DNA from: Pycnococcus provasolii
Taxonomy: Eukaryota; Chlorophyta; Pseudoscourfieldiophyceae; Pseudoscourfieldiales; Pycnococcaceae
Direction of reading: 5' to 3'
Assembly: GCA_938743325.2 (NCBI GenBank)
Contig: OW568895.1
Coordinates: 432,916-496,915, forward strand
DNA length: 64,000 nt
The notes below the pieces were generated by a model. The model worked only from the letters and a program-made list of their open reading frames with translations. It had not been told where the DNA came from and ran no database searches. Positions within the stretch are counted from its first letter, which is position 1. Every line of letters starts with the position of its first letter. The position numbers and the translations under genes are program-made. Positions 19,309-27,796 of the stretch are shown here, piece by piece.

Positions 19309-19847
19309 ATTTCTTGACTCTTGTAAGGTTAAGCTGAGAGTGGTGCGAAGTGATCCCGGGTAGGGAAATAATGCGAACACACGAATGACGAGCGCGGACG
19401 TTTGGGCGGCCGGCGGGGAGAAGGAGGTGGGTGACGTGATTTCGGGGTTCGTCATCACGTGATTGAATTGGTCAAAACTCGATCGAGGAAGCAACAAGGC
19501 GGTTGGTGGATGACGATTAATAGAGTGGGATCTTCACGGTGATAAATATCAGCCATCTTTCAGGTCTTCTTTTTCTCTGACATCTGAGATTGCTTCTTGA
19601 TGAGACCGTCATCCACCTGATGACCTCTCCATTGGGCCATTGGGGTCTCGCACCAGCCACCAGGCAGCCACCCTTCCTAGGTGAAAAGAATGCTTTGGCC
19701 CTTCGCACCTCCAGGTGGGGTGAACTCCATTGGGGAAGGAACTAAAGGCATGGGTCCGTTATTGGGTCGGCGAATCTCGTGAACCCTCGGGAACCGTCGT
19801 CAAAAGGCGAACACCTCTACGCGAAAGGGGAAGGAGGAAAGCAATTA
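19309..19847. repeat. Upstream part of the tandem repeat unit (copy 1)
   Basis: The sequence upstream of YHYH copy 1 is nearly identical to 31929-32470 upstream of copy 3 and similar to 27797-28778 upstream of copy 2 (which has extra sequence). It is noncoding and presumably contains the promoter. It ends at the TTA target site into which the 5.1-kb element inserted. Confidence 0.8.
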
Positions 19848-20034
19848 GGCTGAACCTTATAGGGACTTGTTCCCACTCCCGAAAAACTCCCCAAAAAAGG
19901 TTTTTTGGGGAATACCCTCTCGTTTAGGGACTTTTAGGGACTCTTAGGGACTCTTCCTGTATTTGGGATCCCTCTTTGATAGTTCTTATGTTTCTGTATA
20001 TCCCCATACGTATGTATTAGGGTTAGGTATCCCT

Positions 20035-20082
20035 ATTAGGGGTCACAACTGCACCGAATATGAAGCAGTTGTGACCCCTAAT
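20035..20082. repeat. 18-bp perfect hairpin flanked by a repeated palindrome
   Basis: ATTAGGGGTCACAACTGC (20035-20052) is exactly inverted at 20065-20082 with a 12-base loop. The palindromic 11-mer CCATACGTATG lies on both sides, at 20004-20014 and 20098-20108. The structure sits about 180 bp upstream of the recombinase ATG and may be a binding or terminal site of the nested unit, or a regulatory hairpin. Confidence 0.85.
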
Positions 20083-20260
20083 CCATTTGAACTCCCTCCA
20101 TACGTATGAACTCCACACTGCCTCTTGCCTCCTCCTTTGCCTTACGCAGGCCACCCTCTTGCCTCCTTTGCCTTACGCAGGCCACCCCCCTACCTTGCCC
20201 CCCCTCCTTGCGCACTGCCCACTCAATTGCGCGTTGTTGTCCTTCCGTTGTCCTTCCACC

Positions 20261-22606
20261 ATGCCGATGCCGGAGGCCATGGAGACCCACGGCCGCTCCG
20301 CTTCTCTAAAGAAGCAACAAGGGACGGTGCGTGCCGCCTTCGAGGCGTTTGGGGAGTGTGATGAGGAGTGCGCGAAGGTGTATGGTGGGGGGCTGGATCA
20401 ATTGAGTGAGGAGACGTTGTGTCATGAGGATGTTGTCCGGAGGTTTGCTACATTTCTTGTGGAGGATTGGAGGGCGGCTGGCACGGGTGAACACATAGGT
20501 GGTGCCACTGTCTTGCAATACTTGTCTGTCCTCATGAACATCATTGTGAACAAGTACCGTTCGTCCGATGACGCAAAAACAAAGAAGTTCTGCTTGAGCT
20601 TAGCAAAGCATGCTCCTGAAGGCGCGTGGTACCGCGGACTGAAGGCGGAGGTGCGCAAGCTCTGCTTCAAGCGCGCGCTAGAAAATGGTGAGTCACTGGA
20701 CAACTCAGCAACACCCGTTGGGTTCCAACAAGTCAAGCAGATGGCCGTTGCGCTTGCTCATCGATCGACCCCGCGGGCAATGGAAACCAAGTTTGCTCTG
20801 CGACAAACGTGGGCGTCTGGCGGACGTGCGGCGGAGTCGGCTTACTTGCTCTATACAGGGTTGAAGTGGGACTACGACCAGCAGTGTACCGTCGGTTTGT
20901 GGCCACAGCTTAAGACGTTCAAGGTCAAGCTTGCTGTATTTGTCGCGGGAATCGACGCGTCAACATGCTACTACACAGATTGGGGAGACGTCATGGCGCT
21001 CTCGCAGCCGCCGATCTTCGAGGATGGCGAGGCTTGCTTCTTGAATACAAAGCTATCCCTCGCGGCACACCCGGCGAGAGTTCTCGGCGCATCGATGAAA
21101 GACCTGCGGAAGGATTGTCCCGAGCTACCAGAGGACGTATCCGCCGGCGGTCTGCGCCCCGGCGTGGTGAACTACGCCCTGATGCACGTCGACCCGATGT
21201 TTTTGTGCCACACAACTGGCCATGACGGCAAGGGCTTTTCGAACTTATTCGAGTACATGGATGCGTCGGTGGCGATGGCGATTCCTGGCGCGGTGGTGCT
21301 CGCCGGCTGGCCTGCGCTACCGCGCGCGCAGCTCGGAAAAGCGCCGGTGCCCGCCGACCTCTTCTGCCTCGTCACGCAAGGCAATCGTGAGCGGATGGAG
21401 CTGTTTGTGGATGCCTTATTTAACATGCATTCAGCCGCGCCGCCCATGCTATTGCAAAATGGTGACCTCAGGCCTGCCGTCCGCGCGTGCGCCGCCAGCA
21501 TTATCATGCACTATCCGGAGCGAAAGCGCAGAGGGGAGGCACGCTCCGTCCATGCCAAGCTGATTGAGACGGTGGAAGGAATGAAGCTCTACGACCCTGG
21601 GGCAAGCGCGGATACAACGCTAATTCGATGGAGCGCCGAGCTGAGAGCCAAATTCACGAGCGACAACCAACACCTCCTCCTCCCTGCGGTGAGCAACAAC
21701 GCCGAGATGGCCGTGCGTGTCGTGCAGCACGTCGTGGAGTTAACCCAACAGGTCGTCCGAATGCGCGAGGAGATTTCCGAGCTTCGTGCACAGCCACAGC
21801 AGCAAACCCCGTCGCAAGCGCAGCCGCAGCCACAGCAGCAAACCCCGTCGCAACCGCAGCCACAGCAAGCCGAACAAACCCCGTCGCAAGCGCAGCCGCA
21901 GCCTTCCTCGCTTGAATTTGTTCAGTCACCTTCGCCAGGGCCTCCACTTCCGTCATTCGTGCCTATGTCGGAACATGATTCGCTCGACGACAATGCCGAG
22001 AATAGCTGCATGCGCGACACACTCGCAGTCGACGTCTTCCGCGATATCATGGCGAAGGGCGGCGGCGAGCCGACGGTTGGATCGAACAAAGGATCGAACA
22101 AAGTTAAGTACAAGCTGAACCTTGTCTTGAAGCTTTTTGGCGGCATCGCGACCGACGACGAAGTGAAGCTGCTCAAGCCGACGCGCGGCAAGGAGAACGC
22201 AGCGAGCTCGGACATGGGCGCTCGACTCGTGCTCTGCAAGAAGCTCAACGTGCTTGCGGTGGCGTTTCTGAGGGATGCGTACATCGATGCGAAGTGCCCC
22301 GTTCCGCCACAGCTCCAACCGATCAACCAACACAAACTGAAGGCGAGCTCAGTGGACTTTCGCCTTGGCGATCTCAAGAAACAGCGCAAAGGGTCTGCCG
22401 TCGATCTCGACAAGTCGACGTTGCGCGCTTGGAGAAGCAAGCACGATGCGAAGAAGCAGCGGGCATCGGTGACATCCACGGGGCAGACGGAGGAACAACA
22501 AGAGAGCCCGACGGCATCGGCAGGTGGGCAGTCGTCAGGCACGAAGCGCATGCGAAGCTCGTTGGAGGGCTGGGTTAAGACGATCGTGAATGGTGTCACC
22601 CTGTAA
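20261..22606 (+). CDS. Tyrosine-recombinase-like protein of a Crypton-type element
   Basis: From the ATG at 20261 the frame is intact for 781 residues. Residues ~180-340 show the tyrosine-recombinase catalytic layout: 'ASGGRAAESAYLLYTG' with Arg I (R189), 'AGGLRPGVVNYAL' with Arg II (R299), 'TTGHDGKGFSNLFEYMD' with H321 and candidate nucleophile Y332. The R299-H321 spacing (22) equals that of lambda integrase, and H-Y is 11 rather than 9. The first His of the HxxR box is Gly (296). Residues ~510-550 are a Q/P-rich repeat (QQQTPSQAQPQP) acting as a hinge, followed by a basic C-terminal domain probably for DNA binding. Cryptons encode a lone recombinase with such extra domains and integrate by recombination. 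Upstream in-frame codons lack ATG, so 20261 is the best start. Family assignment is from motifs only. Confidence 0.72.
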   Translation: MPMPEAMETHGRSASLKKQQGTVRAAFEAFGECDEECAKVYGGGLDQLSEETLCHEDVVRRFATFLVEDWRAAGTGEHIGGATVLQYLSVLMNIIVNKYRSSDDAKTKKFCLSLAKHAPEGAWYRGLKAEVRKLCFKRALENGESLDNSATPVGFQQVKQMAVALAHRSTPRAMETKFALRQTWASGGRAAESAYLLYTGLKWDYDQQCTVGLWPQLKTFKVKLAVFVAGIDASTCYYTDWGDVMALSQPPIFEDGEACFLNTKLSLAAHPARVLGASMKDLRKDCPELPEDVSAGGLRPGVVNYALMHVDPMFLCHTTGHDGKGFSNLFEYMDASVAMAIPGAVVLAGWPALPRAQLGKAPVPADLFCLVTQGNRERMELFVDALFNMHSAAPPMLLQNGDLRPAVRACAASIIMHYPERKRRGEARSVHAKLIETVEGMKLYDPGASADTTLIRWSAELRAKFTSDNQHLLLPAVSNNAEMAVRVVQHVVELTQQVVRMREEISELRAQPQQQTPSQAQPQPQQQTPSQPQPQQAEQTPSQAQPQPSSLEFVQSPSPGPPLPSFVPMSEHDSLDDNAENSCMRDTLAVDVFRDIMAKGGGEPTVGSNKGSNKVKYKLNLVLKLFGGIATDDEVKLLKPTRGKENAASSDMGARLVLCKKLNVLAVAFLRDAYIDAKCPVPPQLQPINQHKLKASSVDFRLGDLKKQRKGSAVDLDKSTLRAWRSKHDAKKQRASVTSTGQTEEQQESPTASAGGQSSGTKRMRSSLEGWVKTIVNGVTL

Positions 22607-22990
22607 GGAAGAGCGACAAACATTATCATTTTGGGCAGAATCACTACACCTAAGTCTACCTTACCACCCACCAGAGTTTGTGACATCGTGAATGGTGTCA
22701 CCCTGTAAGGAAGAGCGACAAACATTATCATTTTGGGCAGAATCACTACACCTAAGTCTACCTTACCACCCACCAGAGTTTGTGACATCGTGAATGGTGT
22801 CACCCTGTAAGGAAGAGCGACAAACATTATCATTTTGGGCAGAATCACTACACCTAAGTCTACCTTACCACCCACCAGAGTTTGTGACATCGTGAATGGT
22901 GTCACCCTGTAAGGAAGAGCGACAAACATTATCATTTTGGGCAGAATCACTACACCTAAGTCTACCTTACCACCCACCAGAGTTTGTGAC
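22583..22990. repeat. Four 102-bp tandem repeats spanning a stop codon
   Basis: Four near-identical 102-bp units begin at 22583, 22685, 22787 and 22889. The first contains the last eight codons (IVNGVTL plus stop) of the recombinase gene, and every unit repeats that coding tail and its TAA (at 22604, 22706, 22808, 22910) plus 3' UTR sequence. Because 102 is a multiple of 3, the minus strand shows a spurious long open frame. Confidence 0.95.
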
Positions 22991-23121
22991 ATGGTAGTGT
23001 AAGGTGTCTGCTCCGTGCGCGCGGCCTAAGGCTCCATACCGGGGCGCGCAAGGCGCGCGCCCCGGTGTTCCCGCCTTGTGCCGTGCTCCTCCGCAGACAC
23101 CTTACACTACCATGTCACAAA
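22983..23121. repeat. Nested palindrome: 29-bp perfect inverted repeat with an inner GC hairpin
   Basis: The arm TTTGTGACATGGTAGTGTAA... (22983-23011) is exactly inverted at 23093-23121 (29 bp, no mismatch). Within the 81-bp interior, CCGGGGCGCGC (23039-23049) pairs with GCGCGCCCCGG (23055-23065) over a 5-base loop. The outer arm starts at the end of the fourth 102-bp repeat. It could be the downstream boundary of the nested recombinase unit or an origin/terminator-like structure. Confidence 0.9.
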
Positions 23122-24089
23122 GAATCCTAGAAACCGTGCGCTCCCAGGGTGACTAATAATAGGGACTTCCTTCCCCCGCGTTCTTATAGGTAGGGGATTC
23201 GTACCACAGGGGAAGTGGCGGATCTCTTCCTCGTTGGACCTGACGTTTTCGTCCATGAGGGAAGCCATAGTGGAAATTAAAAAAAAAAGGAAATCACCAA
23301 AAAAGAAAGAAAGAAAGAAAGACCACCTTCTTATGTTGTCTCATAGGCCCCACAGGATTGAAGCAAAAATATCAGAGTGGCGTAGGCTCCTCTCTCCCTT
23401 TCTCCTCTCTCCCCCTCTCCCTTCCCTTTTTTGGGACCCGGGACAGGGACCCTTCGGGTCCCTAAAAATTCGATGCGTCCCTAAAGGGTGGATTTTGGGG
23501 TGGTGGGACCGTTTAGTGGGGAGCGAAAAATTTGTTACCTTTTAAAAAGGGATGAGCTCCCACTCCCACAATTCGCTTCTCCTCAACCGGTATCCCCAAC
23601 TCCTTGGTCGGCCCCTGCCGACCTAAACCTTTAAGTCCAGCCTTCCCGACCTACGGGACCAGCTCTTCAGGATTGAACAGCAGGCGATGGCGCGGCCGGC
23701 GTTGCGGCGTAGCGGAGGACGGCACGCCGACGAGCTCCTCGGTGAACGTCCAGCCGTTCACCTGCTCTGGCGCCATGTTGACCTGCGCGACTTGTACGCG
23801 CGGCGTTCGAGGCCACGCCCGGCCGCGAGCTCGTAGTACGCTCGCTCGTACACGTCGCGCGTCGGGTCTGTCGTGCGCGCAGCGGCTGCGCGCTGCAGCG
23901 TGTCGCGCGCGTCCCAGAACGCGTTGTCCGCGAGGTCGAAGCACATCATTGGCACGTCGGACATGGCGGGAAAGTTTGAAAAGTTTGTAAAGTTTGAAAA
24001 AGTTTGAAAAAGTAAAAAGTAAGTTACTCTTCACCAACAAGGTCCTCACACACCACCTTCCACTACGTCGTTGTCGTCGTCTTCGGCGC
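23122..24089. other. Interior of the transposon without a recognised gene
   Basis: This stretch contains purine-rich low-complexity DNA (23270-23325), several copies of GGGACTT- and CCCACTCCC-like motifs also seen near the TIRs, and minus-strand ORFs (for example 23758-23964) with protein-like composition but no recognised family. They may be the remains of a second Harbinger-encoded protein. Confidence 0.4.
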
Positions 24090-24500
24090 GGCGCTGCCAG
24101 TGACGTCATGCCAGTTGACTCTGCAACGTCGTCGAAATACCAGCCGCGTCCTAGCACGCGCAGGTAGCCCAGCACTTTAAGCTCCAGCGGAACACCAGGC
24201 CGACCTGTAATGTCGTACACGTCAGGCATGTGCGGCTTCAGCACCGAGCACACCAAGCGGAACACGCAGGGCGGCATGCGGAACCTGCGCCTGAACAGGT
24301 TCCACTGGTACGAGCCCTCGTCGAAGAGGCCATCCTATTGCAGCATGCGCCACCAAATGCTGTCCTGCCAAGCGCCGTCTTGCTGGACGCGTGAGCTGCG
24401 AGGGAGCGCGTACGCTTCGGGCGCCATGAGGCCGAGGCGACGGTGCACCTCACGCCGGTCGAGGACCTCGCCAAAGAGACGCTGGCAAGCCTCGGCGCGG
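24090..24500 (-). pseudogene. Harbinger-like transposase N-terminal fragment, broken
   Basis: The minus strand reads 'GSYQWNLFRRRFRMPPCVFRLV' and then 'VPLELKVLGYLRVLGRGWYFDDVAESTGM', the pattern of PIF/Harbinger transposase N termini (W-x-FRRRFR-v-p-x2-F followed by a helix-turn-helix with ALRvLGRG and a-x2-sG-m). A TAG at 24335-24337 interrupts the frame just upstream of this block, and after 'STGMT' the similarity ends; no DDE catalytic domain is visible. It is therefore a dead transposase, consistent with the TTA duplication and TIRs of the surrounding element. Boundaries are approximate. Confidence 0.6.
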
Positions 24501-24990
24501 CCGCGCGGGCACGCGCTTTGCGCCAGCTGCCTGTGCAGTCCTGGCAGGCAGTGCGGGTGTCGTCGTTCTGGTGCGCGCGCCGTTTGTGCACGGCGCGGAC
24601 AACGTGCGCCAAGACATGGGGCGGCAACATCTGTCAAGTAAAGGTTCGAAAACAGCTGTGTGTTGACTGTTGTTCCCCCGACCTGTGAAGACCCGTTGCG
24701 TTGGAATAGCCGGTTGGAATAGTGCGTTGGAAACGGACCTGTATTTGGGATCCTTCTCTGAACTATACCAACTGTACCGGGGGAGTTTTGTGGGAGACCT
24801 TTTCCCACTTCCACAAAACTCGCGAGTTTTGTGGGACTGGGAACGTTTTTCGGGAGCTCCCGAAAAACGAAAACCAATTTGGGGCCGTTTTATGGTTCCC
24901 TAAGGTGGCCCCATCCCACAAAACTTCCCATAGAACGGCCCCAAAAAGTTTTTCGGGACTGGAAATGGGACCCTATAAGGTTCTGCCTTA

Positions 24991-25490
24991 GCAACGCAAC
25001 GCAACGCAACGGAAGCTCATCGAGCAATCCACATATGGTCAATACTCAATAGTACTACAGTACACGAGGGAACGAACGCATCGTCGCATCGGTTCTTAGA
25101 CACCATTATTCATAGACTAGTCTCTATCCTATATCGTTCCCGACGTGCGCCTACAGTACACTTGTAGTACAGATCAAGCCTTTGTCTAAGTTACTGTATG
25201 TAGCTTATCGCGCCTTGCTTTGTCTGGTCATTCTCGTGAGCAGAGAGAGGGTGCGTCTCGTCTGACGTCTGGGGAGTCTCGCCATCTGCCATCTACCATC
25301 TGGGTCCCAGTTGCCATTATTGTCCCACTGGTCGGAACTTGGAAGTTCCCTGGAAAAGAAAGATGGCAGAGAAAGTTGACCACCTCTCTGCACTGAGCAA
25401 ATCGTCCATGATCCATAACCTGGAGTTACGTTCCCTTTGCGTACAGTAGTACTGTACGGTACAGTATTATGATTACAGTTACTTGTTATG
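24991..25490. repeat. Right-hand part of tandem repeat unit 1
   Basis: This resumes the repeat unit interrupted by the transposon and aligns with 28779-29235 and 32471-32935, starting with GCAACGCAACGCAACGCAAC. It is noncoding. It ends where the tail of YHYH copy 2 begins ('CCAGAATTATTCCC'). Confidence 0.8.
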
Positions 25491-25525
25491 GCCAGAATTA
25501 TTCCCTCCCTGTACGACCCTACGGC

Positions 25526-27796
25526 CTACGCCGACATCGCGGCGAACGCCAGTCCAGCAACGCCAACGAAGAACGAAGGCACGTAAGCACCTGAAGTTTT
25601 CGCGGGAGCCGTGGTCACCGTCTTCACCGGCGCCTTGGTAGTCGCCGTCTGCACCGGCGCCTTGGTCGTCGTCGTCGTAGGCGCCTTGGTTGTCGTCGTC
25701 GTAGGCGCCTTGGTCGTCGTCGTCGTAGGCGCCTTGGTCGTCGTCGTCGTAGGCGCTGCTGGCGTTGGTGTTGCCTCCGCCGGCGCTTGATCAATAACCA
25801 CCTTGGGCTCCTCGATGCCCGTGAAGCCGGTAATGCCGGCCGCCTTCAGGTTGGTCTCGTACGTCTTGTTGCCATCCTTGATAGCCGCTTCCAACTTGTC
25901 GCTAACCTCCTTCGCCTCGATCGTATCCTTCACAGCCACCTTGAAGGTAACTTTAAGGCTAGTAGCTGTAAGAGAACGACGCTTCGACGACGCGGCAACC
26001 TCCTCAACCTTCACATCCGTGATATCCTCCTCGTTGATATCCATCGTTTTCGCCGTCGCGATGGCGAACTTCTCCGCGTCAAACTGGTCCTTGGTCATGC
26101 CTGTAAGCACTACCGACGCGTCAATCGGAGTCAGCTTGTCGTCAGGTCCGTCGTCAGGTCCGTCGTCGGTCCCGACGACGGCCTCCGTCGTCGTGTTCGT
26201 CGTGTTCGTCGTGGGAGCCTCCGTCGTCGTGGTCGTGGGTGCCTTGGTCGTCGTTGCCACATCCTCACCAGAAATCGTTGCCTCACACATATACCAACGA
26301 GTATCGCCATAATCGCTGCTCCAACCCTGCGCGTCAAGCGCGGTCTTAAGTTCACAAGTATTGTTTTCGAACTTCTCCAGAGTTTCCGTTGCATTCTTTT
26401 CGTCTGGCACAGCCACCTTGAAGGTGACTAAAACGCCTTTTGTCGAAGGCGTACCACCTTCATACCCGCATGCGACTATTTCCTTAGCTTCCACATCCGT
26501 AACGTCCTTCTCGGAAATTTCAAACACGTTCGCCACCACTTTTTCGAACGAACCATCAATGTATTGAGTGAGTCCAGAAAAGTGGCCTATGGATACGCCG
26601 TTGATCTCAATTGACGCGTCCCAAGTTTTGGTGGGAACCGCCTTTGTCGTCGTGTCCGTCGTGGGAGCCTTCGTCGTCGTCGTGGGCGTGGGAGCCTTCG
26701 TCGTCGTCGTGGGCGTGGGAGCCTTCGTCGTCGTCGTGGGCGTGGGAGCCTTCGTCGTCGTCGTGGGCGTGGGAGCCGCCGTCGTGGGAGCTGCCGCCGT
26801 CGTGGGCGTGGGAGCTGCCGCGGTGGATTCGTAGCACGGACACCAGAGGTCGTACGTCTCCGTCTGGCCGTTGCCCATGTCCACCGACTTCATGCCATCG
26901 CATCCACCACGGTTGCCGCTGTCACTGCTCGTGTACAGCGCCTTGCACTCCGTGATCGAGTTGACCGGTCCAAAACATCCGTTGAGAAAAGGAGGCTCCG
27001 TCTGGATGTGGTAGTGGTACACCGTGGACGCCGAGATGCCGCCTGCGAACGTCGAGTTCGCGGGAACCGGTCCCGTGTGACCGCCGCACGCGTCGAGGTT
27101 CGTCGGCTTCGTGCCACCGTTCTCGTTCTTGCCATACAGGCCAACGCCGTCGAGCATGATTCCGACGAGGCCTGAGTGTCCGGCTGCGTTGACGTCGTAG
27201 TTGCATACGATGTCGGTGTGGTAGTGGTACGGCGTCGCGTGGCCTCCGCACGCGTCCATGAAGAGCGAGGTCATAACGTTAGTGTCTCCGCACTGCTTGA
27301 AGAGGCTGTGCTCGCACGTTCCGACGTCCATGCCCCCGGGACAGTATCCAAAGTACTTGGTTCCGTCGTAGCACGGGTGCGGCGGCCTCGTGTTCTCGGT
27401 CACCGATCCATCTGGGGTGCTACCAAATCCAGCCTCGAACGGCCCGTAGATGTTGTTCCCGTTCGTGGCGTACCCGACGTTTCCCAAGCCGGGTGCGGCG
27501 GCGGGTCCAGTCACGCTCGGGATGGAGGCCGTTCCGATGGTCCCTGAGAACTTGCCCGTCGCGGTGTTGTACGTGACAGACACCGTGGACGTGTCGCTGC
27601 TTCCCGTCGAGCTGGGCGCGGGTCCAGACGACGCGGGAGGTCCAGTTCCAGTTGGTCCAGTTCCTGATCCACACCCGTCCGGCGGCCGTCCGATTCCCGG
27701 CCCCCACGTCACTCCCTGGCCGGAGCAGTCTTGCGCCAAGGCCATAGACGCAAGCATGGCAAGCATATAAGCATATAAGCAAGCCCGGCACGCCAT
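25526..27796 (-). CDS. YHYH-domain, Thr-rich secreted surface protein, copy 2
   Basis: ATG at 27796 gives 756 residues with the same signal peptide, YHYH domain and hydrophobic C-terminal tail as copy 1. After the signal peptide it has 'DCSGQGVTWGPGIGRPPDGC' in place of the Gly/Pro/Thr repeats of copy 1. The mucin-like linkers have four APTPTTTTK units. It lacks the long poly-Thr run and the Cys-rich double repeat of copy 1, and the first C-terminal domain differs ('SIGHFSGLTQYIDGSFEKVV'). It is closest to copy 3. The open frame shows no disruption, so both are likely functional. Confidence 0.87.
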   Translation of the reverse strand: MACRACLYAYMLAMLASMALAQDCSGQGVTWGPGIGRPPDGCGSGTGPTGTGPPASSGPAPSSTGSSDTSTVSVTYNTATGKFSGTIGTASIPSVTGPAAAPGLGNVGYATNGNNIYGPFEAGFGSTPDGSVTENTRPPHPCYDGTKYFGYCPGGMDVGTCEHSLFKQCGDTNVMTSLFMDACGGHATPYHYHTDIVCNYDVNAAGHSGLVGIMLDGVGLYGKNENGGTKPTNLDACGGHTGPVPANSTFAGGISASTVYHYHIQTEPPFLNGCFGPVNSITECKALYTSSDSGNRGGCDGMKSVDMGNGQTETYDLWCPCYESTAAAPTPTTAAAPTTAAPTPTTTTKAPTPTTTTKAPTPTTTTKAPTPTTTTKAPTTDTTTKAVPTKTWDASIEINGVSIGHFSGLTQYIDGSFEKVVANVFEISEKDVTDVEAKEIVACGYEGGTPSTKGVLVTFKVAVPDEKNATETLEKFENNTCELKTALDAQGWSSDYGDTRWYMCEATISGEDVATTTKAPTTTTTEAPTTNTTNTTTEAVVGTDDGPDDGPDDKLTPIDASVVLTGMTKDQFDAEKFAIATAKTMDINEEDITDVKVEEVAASSKRRSLTATSLKVTFKVAVKDTIEAKEVSDKLEAAIKDGNKTYETNLKAAGITGFTGIEEPKVVIDQAPAEATPTPAAPTTTTTKAPTTTTTKAPTTTTTKAPTTTTTKAPVQTATTKAPVKTVTTAPAKTSGAYVPSFFVGVAGLAFAAMSA

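Larger units (their letters stand above)
19848..24987. mobile_element. 5,140-bp composite DNA transposon with TIRs and TTA target-site duplication
   Basis: The element begins GGCTGAACCTTATAGGG (19848-19864) and ends with the reverse complement of GGCAGAACCTTATAGGG (24971-24987), 16 of 17 bases matching; further in, both ends share CCCGAAAAAC. It is flanked by TTA at 19845-19847 and 24988-24990. The paralogous repeats at 28776 and 32468 have the uninterrupted site CAA-TTA-GCAACG with a single TTA, so this is a clean insertion with a 3-bp duplication. A TTA/TWA duplication and GG-starting TIRs fit PIF/Harbinger. Inside are an intact tyrosine-recombinase-like gene, tandem repeats, two palindromes and a broken Harbinger-like transposase on the minus strand. 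The recombinase unit may be a second element nested in a Harbinger copy. Confidence 0.9.

Noticed and set aside
21922-22992. 356-codon minus-strand ORF
   Set aside because: It is open only because the 102-bp tandem repeat has a length divisible by three and because it runs antisense to the recombinase gene.
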